Shown: piece after piece, positions 8,170 through 16,080 of the stretch
Layout: the number at the start of each line of letters is the position of its first letter
Numbering within the stretch: the stretch's first letter is position 1
DNA from: CATOSP01 sp034422355
GTDB taxonomy: Bacteria > Chloroflexota > Dehalococcoidia > Lucifugimonadales > UBA3495
Direction of reading: 5' to 3'
DNA: 64,000 nt
Assembly (NCBI GenBank): GCA_034422355.1
Contig: DAOUJS010000006.1
Location: forward strand, 1-64,000
Notes under the pieces: generated by a model
Seen by the model: only the letters and a program-made list of their open reading frames with translations
Database searches by the model: none
Told to the model about the DNA's origin: nothing
Position numbers and translations under genes: made by a program

Positions 8170-9471
8170 ATGACAAGGTTTCATCGCCGGAAGGTCCTGC
8201 TGGCGTTAGCAGCAGTGTCCCTAGTTCTGGCCTTGGCGCTGGTTGGCTGCGGAGGGGGCGCGCAACCGCCTCCTCCGGCGGCGACTTCGCCAGGTCCACA
8301 GACCGGAGTGTCGGCAGAGGCGTTGCCTACGCTGGCCCCGCTGGCCACACTGGCTCCGCCGTCCGGACTGTCCCTGCCAGACCCGATGGACTTGCCGGCC
8401 ACACTGGCTCCGTTGGCCACATTGACCCCGACGTCCCCGCTGTCTCTGCCGGCCCCGATGGCTCCGCCGGCCACACTTGCGCCGTTGGCCACATTGGCGC
8501 CAGCGCCCGTGGCGGAGAGACCTGCAGTAGCAGAGGACAGAACCCTCACCGTGTACTCCGGGCGCTCACGAACGCTGGTGCATCCGCTCCTTCTGGCATT
8601 CGGCGAGTCCACCGGGGTTGACATTCGCGTCAAGTATGCCGGGAGCGCATCCACCGCCGCCACCATCTTCGAGGAGGGAGACAACACTCCCGCCGACGTG
8701 GTCTTCCTGCAAGACCCAGGCTCGCTGGGCAGCCTGGCTGCGGCGGGAATACTCGCGGACTTGCCGCCGGCGACCCTGGACAGGGTGGACCCCAGGCTCA
8801 GAGACCCCAACGGACGCTGGATAGGGACTTCCGGCCGGGCCAGGACCGTCATCTACAACACCGATACCATCAACCCGGAGACTGACCTGCCTGATTCCAT
8901 ACTCGACTTCACCGGCGACGAGTGGAGAGGCCGCGTGGGCTGGGCCCCCCGGAACGGTTCCTTCCAGTCCTTCGTTACTGCCATGAGGCTGCAACTGGGA
9001 GACGCCAGGGCCCGGGAATGGCTGGAAGGGATAAGGGACAACGATGCGCGGGCATATCCCAACAACGTATCCATCGTGCAGGCGGCCGCCAACGGTGAGG
9101 TAGACGTGGGCTTCGTCAACCACTACTATCTGGAGCGGTTCCTGGCTGAACATGGGCCTGGCTTCAAAGCCCGGAACTACTACATAGGCAACGGCGACCC
9201 CGGCGCCCTGGTCCTGGTGGCCGGCGCCGGGATTTTGAAAGCCTCGGAGAACAGGGATACCGCAGAGGAATTCATCAACTTCCTCCTCTCCGAACCTGCC
9301 CAACAATACTTCACGTCGGACGTCAAGGAATACCCGGTGGCTGCCGGGGTGGAGCCGGAGGGCGACCTGCCGCCCATAGAGTCCCTGAACCCGCCCGACG
9401 TGGACCTGGGCAGCCTGAGCGACCTGCAAGGCACCCTTGACCTTCTCCGGGAGGCAAACGTTCTGCGCTGA
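8170..9471 (+). CDS. Ferric-iron-type extracellular solute-binding lipoprotein (FbpA/IdiA-like)
   Basis: The 433-residue protein has a lipoprotein signal ending LVGCGGG (Cys27). A low-complexity linker follows with repeated PLATLAP and LSLP(D/A)PM units (residues about 50-115). The remainder is a periplasmic-binding-protein fold of the iron(III) ABC class: it opens LTVYSGRSRTLVHPLL, has PADVVFLQDPGSLG and AARTVIYNTD-like strands, and carries NHYYLERF, whose paired tyrosines correspond to the iron ligands of FbpA. No permease or ATPase gene is adjacent, so the transporter must be elsewhere or the protein acts as a receptor only. It lies 41 bases after the FEA1-like lipoprotein and is probably co-transcribed with it. 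Fe3+ as ligand is inferred from the family and the Tyr pair; a molybdate or thiamine ligand is less likely. Confidence 0.8.
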   Translation: MTRFHRRKVLLALAAVSLVLALALVGCGGGAQPPPPAATSPGPQTGVSAEALPTLAPLATLAPPSGLSLPDPMDLPATLAPLATLTPTSPLSLPAPMAPPATLAPLATLAPAPVAERPAVAEDRTLTVYSGRSRTLVHPLLLAFGESTGVDIRVKYAGSASTAATIFEEGDNTPADVVFLQDPGSLGSLAAAGILADLPPATLDRVDPRLRDPNGRWIGTSGRARTVIYNTDTINPETDLPDSILDFTGDEWRGRVGWAPRNGSFQSFVTAMRLQLGDARAREWLEGIRDNDARAYPNNVSIVQAAANGEVDVGFVNHYYLERFLAEHGPGFKARNYYIGNGDPGALVLVAGAGILKASENRDTAEEFINFLLSEPAQQYFTSDVKEYPVAAGVEPEGDLPPIESLNPPDVDLGSLSDLQGTLDLLREANVLR

Positions 9472-9529
9472 AAACGTTGCACCATCACTTTGAGCCGGCC
9501 GGCATGGCCGTGGAGGACCCGCCCCCTCA

Positions 9530-10993
9530 GTGGTGACGTTAACGCCTGACGCCCGGACGACCCTGGTCTGGGTCAAAGAGAAAGAGCTGCTGCTTGGCGC
9601 AGCGGCTCTTTTCATTCTGCTGGCGGCGGCCTACTCATTTTCCGTGGAAATACGGGCGACGCGGGGCGCATCCATTACGGGTGACGAACCGTTCTACTTG
9701 CTGACTACCCAGAGCCTGTTGGCCGACGGCGACCTTGATCTTCGCAACCAGTATGAGACCAGGTCTTACGAGTCCTTTTTCGACCATCCGGAGGGCCTGT
9801 GGCTACAGTCGGCGCCGCTGCCCGGCGGCCAATTACTGAGTCCCCACAATCCGGGCTTGTCGGCGCTGGTGATTCCGGGGTTTGCCGTTGGCGGACTTGC
9901 CGGAGCACAGGTGCAGTTGTTGCTCATGGGGGCAGCGACAATGGCTCTCGCCTTCGTTCTGGCAGACTGTCTTACGGGACGGCGGTTGATCAGTTGGGTC
10001 CTGACCCTTTGCGTGGGGCTTACGGCCACGGCGTTCATCTACTCCAGCGAAATATACCCTGAGTTCCCGGCGGCGCTGATGCTGGTCCTGTCCCTGCTGC
10101 TGGTGACCCGGCAGCAGGGATCCGGGATTGCCGGAGCGTTGCTCCTGGCTGTTCTGCTGACGGGCATGTGCTGGCTGGGCATAAAGTACGCGCCGCTGGC
10201 GGCGCTGGTGTCAGGGTACTTTCTTATCAAGTCCGGTAGAACCGGCCGGATTGCTCTTGTAACCGGAGGGGCGGCCTCTGCGGGAGTTTACGCCTGGTTT
10301 CACCTGCACCAGTTCGGCGGGTTGACCCCTTACGGTGCGAACGTCGTCTACGCACAGTGGAACACGGTTGACCTTCTGGGAGGGCATATCGAGTTCGCGG
10401 AGCGGTACTACCGGCTCTGGGGCCTGTTCATAGACCGGCGTTTTGGCATAGGACGCTGGGCGCCGCTCCTGCTGGCAGCGGCGCCGGGCCTGGCGCTGCT
10501 CATACCGGCAGGACCCGGGCATCGTCTGGTCTTGTTGCTGATTTTCGCCCAGATGCTCATGGCGGCTTTCGTCTCCATAACCATGATGGGATGGTGGTTC
10601 CCCGGGCGCACAATGCTGACCGTCCTGCCCCTGCTCGTCGCGCCCATAGCCCTGGTGGTTTCCCGGGCGCCCCTATGGGGTCGAATCGGTATTGCGGCGC
10701 TGGGGCTGCTGACGATGGCGAACACATACGGTCTCGCGGCTGCCGGGCGGGCGGGGGAGATCACCATCGCCGTAGACCCGTTCGACATGTCATTTCCCGC
10801 GTTTCAGGGACTGGGCGGCCTGTTTCCGCTGTACACATGGTGGACGACCGAGACCTGGTGGCTGACCTTCTTCTGGCTGGCGCTGGCAGTTTTGGCAACC
10901 GGAGCCGTAATCTGGCCGGATGCTGTCCGGGCTGCCCGCCGGGTGCGGCAATTGAGTCCCGCAACGAGAAGCCGTATTCAAGTAAGGCATTAG
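9530..10993 (+). CDS. Multi-spanning membrane glycosyltransferase (GT39/ArnT-like)
   Basis: The 487-residue protein has about ten to eleven hydrophobic helices. The first extramembrane loop holds SITGDEPFYLLTTQSLL, with an acidic pair like the catalytic Asp/Glu of polyprenyl-phosphate-dependent mannosyl- and aminoarabinosyl-transferases (GT-C fold). FYSSEIYPEF-type loops later in the chain fit the same fold. The start chosen is GTG at 9530, 58 bases after the iron-binding lipoprotein. It probably uses a lipid-linked sugar such as one made by the GT2 domain of the fusion protein at 2008, and decorates surface proteins or lipids; the Thr-rich linker of the neighbouring lipoprotein is a possible acceptor (inference). 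The 3' end lies 1 base from the convergent epimerase gene. Confidence 0.65.
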   Translation: MVTLTPDARTTLVWVKEKELLLGAAALFILLAAAYSFSVEIRATRGASITGDEPFYLLTTQSLLADGDLDLRNQYETRSYESFFDHPEGLWLQSAPLPGGQLLSPHNPGLSALVIPGFAVGGLAGAQVQLLLMGAATMALAFVLADCLTGRRLISWVLTLCVGLTATAFIYSSEIYPEFPAALMLVLSLLLVTRQQGSGIAGALLLAVLLTGMCWLGIKYAPLAALVSGYFLIKSGRTGRIALVTGGAASAGVYAWFHLHQFGGLTPYGANVVYAQWNTVDLLGGHIEFAERYYRLWGLFIDRRFGIGRWAPLLLAAAPGLALLIPAGPGHRLVLLLIFAQMLMAAFVSITMMGWWFPGRTMLTVLPLLVAPIALVVSRAPLWGRIGIAALGLLTMANTYGLAAAGRAGEITIAVDPFDMSFPAFQGLGGLFPLYTWWTTETWWLTFFWLALAVLATGAVIWPDAVRAARRVRQLSPATRSRIQVRH

Positions 10994-10994
10994 C

Positions 10995-11978
10995 TCACTT
11001 CAGCACTTTCGCCCAGTCCCGATTCGCCTCGTACCATGCAACGGTGTGGCGAATCCCCTCCTCGATGCCTACAGCCGGAGTCCAGTCCAATAGGTCGCGG
11101 GCGCGTCCGGTGTCCGCCCATGTCATCATCGGGTCGGCGGGATGGCGTTCCTGATACTCAATCCTTGCCTTCTTCCCAAGCGCGTTCTCTATCATGCCGA
11201 TGACGTCATTCAGCGCAACCGGACTTCCGTACCCCAGGTTAATGGTCTCGTATCCTGCCACGCCCAGGGCTGCAACCGTCCCCCGGGCGATGTCGTCCAC
11301 GTAGGTGAAGTCTCGTTGCTGCGTTCCGTCGCCAAACACTGTGATTGGTTCGTCCTCCACGACACGGCGTATGAACCTGAAGATGCTCATGTCCGGTCGC
11401 CCTGCCGGGCCGTAGACGGTGAAATAACGCAACACGGCCACATTCATGCCGTTGAGGTGATGGTAGGAATGCAGCAATGCCTCGGCAGCTTTCTTGGATG
11501 CGGCATAGGGAGACAGGGGGCGGCTGGAATCTGCGTCCTCGCTGACTGGACCATCTATCTCTCCCCCGTATACGCTGGACGTTGACGCCAGAACAAACCT
11601 GTCCACGCCGAACTCACGGCATAACTCCAGGAGGTTGAGGGCGCCAAAGACGTTGACGTTGAAGTACGCGCCGGGACTGTCCACGCTCCCCCGGACTCCC
11701 GCGAGGGCAGCGAGGTTGACGACCGCGGTTGTGGGTCCCCTCGGGTCGGAATCCGCAAAGAGTTGCCGTAGGTCCTTTGGATTAGTGACATCTCTCTGAT
11801 CGAAAGCGAATCCGGGGCGCCCAAGAAGCGAATTCACCCGCCATTCCTGCAACCGCCGATAAGCAGACTGGCCAAGATGGTCAACACCATGTACTGCGTG
11901 TCCCGCGTCCAGAAGCAGCGAAGCTACCCTGTGTCCTATGAAACCGGCGCACCCTGTAACCAGTATTGTCATTCGCAT
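10995..11978 (-). CDS. NAD-dependent sugar-nucleotide epimerase, UDP-glucuronate 4-epimerase-like
   Basis: This extended short-chain dehydrogenase of 327 residues carries VTGCAGFIGHRVA (NAD-binding GxxGxxG), the ASTSSVYGG serine region and YAASKKAAE (catalytic Tyr-x3-Lys). The stretch RYFTVYGPAGRPDM is typical of UDP-glucuronate epimerases, which convert UDP-GlcA to UDP-GalA. ATG at 11978 has AGGA five bases upstream; ATG at 11972 is an alternative. It is convergent with the membrane glycosyltransferase, one base separating the genes. UDP-glucose dehydrogenase at 460 would provide its likely substrate. UDP-glucose 4-epimerase activity cannot be excluded. Confidence 0.8.
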   Translation of the reverse strand: MRMTILVTGCAGFIGHRVASLLLDAGHAVHGVDHLGQSAYRRLQEWRVNSLLGRPGFAFDQRDVTNPKDLRQLFADSDPRGPTTAVVNLAALAGVRGSVDSPGAYFNVNVFGALNLLELCREFGVDRFVLASTSSVYGGEIDGPVSEDADSSRPLSPYAASKKAAEALLHSYHHLNGMNVAVLRYFTVYGPAGRPDMSIFRFIRRVVEDEPITVFGDGTQQRDFTYVDDIARGTVAALGVAGYETINLGYGSPVALNDVIGMIENALGKKARIEYQERHPADPMMTWADTGRARDLLDWTPAVGIEEGIRHTVAWYEANRDWAKVLK

Positions 11979-12312
11979 TCAGTCCTACGTGAACGGCTAT
12001 TGAGCCTGAATACTCTATGATGGCCGTCGTCTTTGTACCAGCATAAGGCTTTCCAGACAACAAAAGCGCTTGCTGCACTTACGTACTGCTTGGCTGCTGT
12101 TCTTGATCGATTCAGCGCCCGATGTCTCCTGCCCGCCCAGTAGAAGCGTCCGGAGCGGTACCAATTCCACTAAATTCAAGGGTGCTTCCTTGACAGCAGG
12201 GTTATTATGAGGGTGTTTCTGCCCTATCCCAATTCCAGAACGAGGACCCCCGCACTGTCATACGGCCGGTGCAATGGCGGGGGACCCGTCCCTTGACCGG
12301 GGAGGTTGGCAC
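11979..12312. other. Intergenic region between divergent genes
   Basis: This is 334 bases between the leftward epimerase and rightward hydrolase. It should hold both promoters. A TTGACA occurs at 12190-12195 on the plus strand but no -10 hexamer sits at proper spacing, so no promoter is called. No coding sequence or RNA gene was recognised. Confidence 0.5.
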
Positions 12313-13215
12313 ATGGCGTCACACCAGTTGGGACTATCGCTTCACGACGCGGCACGGGCTATGGGTGTCGTCTTCACCCAGGATAACGAGCCGGTCGACA
12401 GGAACGTCCAGGTAAACGGAATGAACTTCCATTACCTGGAATGGGGCGATGCCGCCAACCCCACAGTGTTGATGCTGCACGGCAATTCGCAGCAAGGGCA
12501 TAGCTGGGACTTCGCCAGCCTGCCCCTCTCCGAGCACTACCATGTCATTGCCCTGGACCAGCGGGGTCACGGTGACACCGACTGGGCGCCGGACGGGGAC
12601 TATTCACTGGATGCCCAGGTCCGCGACATTGAAGGCTTTGTCGATGTCATGGGGTTGGACAACTTCACCCTGATCGGCCACTCGATGGGGGGCCGCAACT
12701 CCTACGTCTGGGCGTCCCGCAACTCCCACAAGCTCCGGGGACTGGTCATCGTAGATACCGGCCCGCAGACCGCCCGCCGGGGTTCCGACCGCATCCGCCG
12801 CTTCCGCGAGTTGCCCGACGAACTGGACTCTTTCGAGGAGTTCGCCCAACGGGTGATGGAATACACCGGGCGCACCAGGGAGCAGGTGCTGGGGGCGCTG
12901 AAGTACAGTATCCGGGAGAGGCCCGACGGCAAGTGGACCTGGAAGTATGACAAGGTAATGCGCACGCCCAATCACCGGCCCTCGTCCTGGTCATCGGAGC
13001 AGCTTTGGGAGGCAGTGGGCAAGATCACCTGCCCGACCCTGGTGGTGCGCGGCGACCGCAGCGACCTCTTCACTGAAGAGACGATGCAACGGATGCAGGA
13101 AGTCATCCCCGATTGCACCACCATCACCATCGCCAACGCCGGCCACCTGGTGCAGGGCGACAATCCCCCGGACTTCAACGCGGCAGTCCTGGAATTGCTA
13201 CACCGTATTCACTAG
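12313..13215 (+). CDS. Alpha/beta-fold hydrolase
   Basis: A 300-residue cytosolic hydrolase of the alpha/beta superfamily. The oxyanion loop motif LMLHGNSQQGH, the nucleophile elbow GHSMGG (Ser in the middle), a late Asp in VVRGDRSDLF and His in NAGHLVQGD make a complete Ser-Asp-His triad. The ATG at 12313 is preferred over an in-frame ATG at 12274 because GGGGAGG (12299-12305) precedes it at seven bases. The family includes epoxide hydrolases, haloalkane dehalogenases and C-C bond hydrolases; with a Ser nucleophile, an esterase or C-C hydrolase fits best. The substrate is unknown. The DUF3800 remnant starts 20 bases downstream. Confidence 0.8.
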   Translation: MASHQLGLSLHDAARAMGVVFTQDNEPVDRNVQVNGMNFHYLEWGDAANPTVLMLHGNSQQGHSWDFASLPLSEHYHVIALDQRGHGDTDWAPDGDYSLDAQVRDIEGFVDVMGLDNFTLIGHSMGGRNSYVWASRNSHKLRGLVIVDTGPQTARRGSDRIRRFRELPDELDSFEEFAQRVMEYTGRTREQVLGALKYSIRERPDGKWTWKYDKVMRTPNHRPSSWSSEQLWEAVGKITCPTLVVRGDRSDLFTEETMQRMQEVIPDCTTITIANAGHLVQGDNPPDFNAAVLELLHRIH

Positions 13216-13235
13216 GGCGCGGCAGGAGCGCCCGC

Positions 13236-13831
13236 ATGGACGTTGCCCCGGCTTTCATAGACGAGACTGGCGTACTGCGCGGCAGTCTTACCAGGAACCC
13301 GGTATATGGCATCGGGTTGCTGGTTATCAATGACCCTGGGGACTGACCGATAGTCTCTACCAACTCCATTTCAGTTTCAGGGCTGGGAGGTCTGAACAAA
13401 GGAGGCAGCTTCGCCGTTCCCTGTTACGTGAGAACCGTTCTCCCTCTCTGGCTGAACTGGACCGCCTCTTCTGGAGCACCAGGCATCACGAGTACAAGTT
13501 CGCTGAGGTTAATGGACATAACCTCCAGGAGTATGTAGACCTTCTCAATTTATTCTTCTCGTTTGGTGACGCCGAATTTCACACGCTGCTGCTGGACCGG
13601 ACACGACCGGGTTTTAACCTTGAGCCGTGGAATTTCGATGAATGGACGGCTTACGTCGCGCTGACCTGCGAGTTGATAGAGCGAAGTCTCATGGCGGACA
13701 GTGGCGAAGAGGAGCTTGACAGCTTTCGTCAAGAGCAGAACCGGGCTGGAAGCTGGGGAGGCCATCCTGCCACAATCGGCGGACTTTCGCATGATAACCA
13801 GTCCGTTACTGTTCACAGTCCGATTGCATAA
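13236..13831 (+). pseudogene. DUF3800-family gene broken by a one-base frameshift
   Basis: An ATG at 13236 with AGGAG seven bases upstream opens a frame reading MDVAPAFIDETGVLRGS and GIGLLVINDPG, the DUF3800 N-terminus with its FIDE(S/T)G motif. It stops at a TGA just after a run of four G (13338-13341). Adding one G lets translation continue in the frame that stays open to 13831, including EYKFAEVNGHNLQEYVDLLN and FHTLLLDRTRP, the DUF3800 middle. The 3' part diverges, and the conserved C-terminal Asp-Ser/Gln-x-Ala-Asp region is missing. DUF3800 proteins have an RNase H-like fold and occur near mobile elements and defence genes. The shift may be genuine decay or a homopolymer error. Confidence 0.6.
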
Positions 13832-14205
13832 ATAACCCCCGGCTATGTCCGGCGTCCCTCCTGCTCTGCGGAAACGACGCACTCCGACCACTCCGAGGAT
13901 TACTTATATCGCGGTCCAAGCATAGGCCATTGTCAACGCTGGCGGGCGGCTGGTTGGCGAATTGGCGCCAAATCATTGGACTACGAGGGCCGAAGCGCGT
14001 CGCTTGTCCATTGCCTGCCAGGCAACCCCAATGTCCCTCGCAAAGGGTTGACTCTATCCAAGGTAGCAGAGGGATTCCCGCAGTCGTCATGGCGTCTGTT
14101 GCTGGAATTGCTCCCTGTGTTCCAGTATCATTACGCCTACCTGTAACGGCAAAAATCCCAGGCCCGCGGCATCTGGCCGGAGGGACCTGATTTCGGGAGG
14201 CCGCT
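13832..14205. other. Intergenic region downstream of the DUF3800 remnant
   Basis: About 374 bases without a convincing gene. It may include degraded 3' sequence of the DUF3800 gene. The promoter of the GMC oxidoreductase should lie here; GGGAGG (14195-14200) is its ribosome site. No repeat or RNA structure was recognised. Confidence 0.45.
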
Positions 14206-15753
14206 TTGAAATACGACGTTATTGTTATCGGCGCAGGGTCAGCAGGTTCCATCGTCGCCACCCGCATGAGCGAAGACTCCAACCGTTCCGTTCTGCTTCT
14301 TGAGGCGGGGCCGGACTACCCGGACTTTGAACACCTTCCCGATGAGGTCAAGTACGGCTACGCCACCACCACCGACGTCATGACCAGCGATCACAACTGG
14401 CAGTTTGTCGGCAGGGGCACGGAGAAGGCCCCGGAAATCATGGTGCCCAGGGGCAGGGTCACCGGAGGCTCCAGCGCCATCAACGGCCAGATGTTCCTCC
14501 GGGGCGTCCCGGAGGACTACGACACCTGGGCTTCCTTCGGCAACGACGAGTGGCGGTTCCAGGACCTTCTCGGGTGCTTCCGCAAGCTGGAGACCGACAC
14601 GGACTTCCAGGATGACTTCCACGGCACTGACGGTCCCATCATCGCCCGCCGCTTCAAGCCCGATGAATGGCTGCCCGCCCAGCACGCCTTCTACAATGCC
14701 TGCAAGGAGTACGGATTCCCGGACAGCCCCGACCACAACAGCCCCGACGCCAGCGGCATAGGCCCCACGCCGTACAACAATCCCAACGGCATCCGGTGGA
14801 GTACGGCCCTGGGTTACCTGGACCCGGCCAGGCACCGGCTGAATCTCACCATCCGGCCCAACTGCACGGTCCACCGCGTCATATTCGAGGGCAACCGGGC
14901 GGTGGGAGTTGATGTCGAGAGCGGCGGAGAGAAATTCACCGTCGAGGCGGACCAGATCATCCTCTGCGGTGGGGCCATCGCTTCTCCGCAGTTGCTCATG
15001 CTCTCGGGAGTCGGCCCGGCGGAGCACCTGCGCGGCCTTGGCATTCCGGTAGTGCATGACTCCCCCGGTGTCGGCCAGAACCTGCGCGACCACCCCATCG
15101 TTCCGGTCACCTGGCGCACCAAGCCCGGTTTTGACCTTGACGGGCTGGCCCCCCGGAGCCAGCTATGCTTGCGCTACACCGCCGAGGGTTCCGACCTGCG
15201 CAACGATATGATCGTCATCATGTCATCCTATGCCACCGAGCGGGTCAACCGGGGCGGCAACCGGATGGAGCCGCTGGGCATCAGGATGTCGGTGTCCATC
15301 TACCTGGCCAAGGGCGCCGGAGAACTGCGTCTCCAGTCCACCGAACCCAACCAGCAGCCCTTCCTGGACTACAACTACCTCCAGGAGGATTTCGACCGCA
15401 AGCGGCTGCGAGACGGGGTACGCATGGTTGTGAAACTTGGCGAGCACCCGGACTTCGGCAACATCGTCGAGGAACTGGTCGAGCCTACCGCCGACGACCT
15501 GGCCACGGACGAGGCCCTGGACGATTGGATGATGCGGGAAGTCTCGACCGCCCAGCACATCTCCTGCACCTGCAAGATGGGACCGGCATCGGACCCGATG
15601 GCAGTGGTGGACCAGTACGGTAAGGTCCACGGGTTGGAGAACATCAGGGTCGTTGACGCCTCCATCATGCCTGACTGCGTCCGGGCCAACACCAACGTGA
15701 CCACCATGATGATCGGGGAGCGGGTGTCCGAGTTCATACTCCAGGGGAAGTAA
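14206..15753 (+). CDS. GMC-family FAD oxidoreductase (choline/alcohol dehydrogenase-like)
   Basis: The 515-residue flavoenzyme oxidises an alcohol, with electrons passed to FAD. The N-terminus VIVIGAGSAGSIVA binds the ADP moiety of FAD. GRVTGGSSAINGQMFLRG is the first GMC signature, and GGAIASPQLLMLSGVGP the second. The C-terminal active site shows TAQHISCTCKMG and the NTNVTTMMIGER block. The start is TTG with GGGAGG five bases upstream. Choline dehydrogenase, glucose oxidase-like and polyethylene-glycol dehydrogenase members share this layout; the neighbours do not decide the substrate. Confidence 0.9.
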   Translation: MKYDVIVIGAGSAGSIVATRMSEDSNRSVLLLEAGPDYPDFEHLPDEVKYGYATTTDVMTSDHNWQFVGRGTEKAPEIMVPRGRVTGGSSAINGQMFLRGVPEDYDTWASFGNDEWRFQDLLGCFRKLETDTDFQDDFHGTDGPIIARRFKPDEWLPAQHAFYNACKEYGFPDSPDHNSPDASGIGPTPYNNPNGIRWSTALGYLDPARHRLNLTIRPNCTVHRVIFEGNRAVGVDVESGGEKFTVEADQIILCGGAIASPQLLMLSGVGPAEHLRGLGIPVVHDSPGVGQNLRDHPIVPVTWRTKPGFDLDGLAPRSQLCLRYTAEGSDLRNDMIVIMSSYATERVNRGGNRMEPLGIRMSVSIYLAKGAGELRLQSTEPNQQPFLDYNYLQEDFDRKRLRDGVRMVVKLGEHPDFGNIVEELVEPTADDLATDEALDDWMMREVSTAQHISCTCKMGPASDPMAVVDQYGKVHGLENIRVVDASIMPDCVRANTNVTTMMIGERVSEFILQGK

Positions 15754-15855
15754 GGTTGACCATTGCCAAGGCCAGGGATGCGGCCTGCTCGTCAGCCCGC
15801 GTTCCTGGCGTCAGCCAATGCCGGGGCCAAGGGCCGAACATCAGGGAAGTTGTAG

Positions 15856-16059
15856 ATGCCAGCGCAACTGAAAGAAGTAACCCTGTATGTTCTCCCGTAC
15901 ACTGCCCTGGTGGATTGTCTGATCGCCCCGGTTGTCGCGTATGAGATAATCTTGAATACAGCCGATTCCCGGGAACAGACAGTCATAAACATCGCGTATG
16001 GCGTAAGCGCGGCTGTGGCCGTCATTTTCTTGCGGGAAAGGACGAATAGGGTCCAATAG
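15856..16059 (+). CDS. Small two-helix membrane protein (hypothetical)
   Basis: A 67-residue open frame with GGGAAG just upstream of its ATG. Two hydrophobic stretches (residues about 8-33 and 43-59) separated by a short polar loop (TADSREQ) suggest a hairpin of two membrane helices, ending in a positive tail (RERTNR). It sits alone between the GMC oxidoreductase and the DUF1800 operon, 21 bases before the latter. I do not recognise a family. It may be a chance frame; ribosome site and helix pattern are the only support. Confidence 0.35.
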   Translation: MPAQLKEVTLYVLPYTALVDCLIAPVVAYEIILNTADSREQTVINIAYGVSAAVAVIFLRERTNRVQ

Positions 16060-16080
16060 CCAACGTTGAGGGGACAGGAT

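Noticed and set aside
12190..12215. TTGACA upstream of the alpha/beta hydrolase as a promoter
   Set aside because: No -10 hexamer at 15-19 bases; TATTAT is only 7 bases away.
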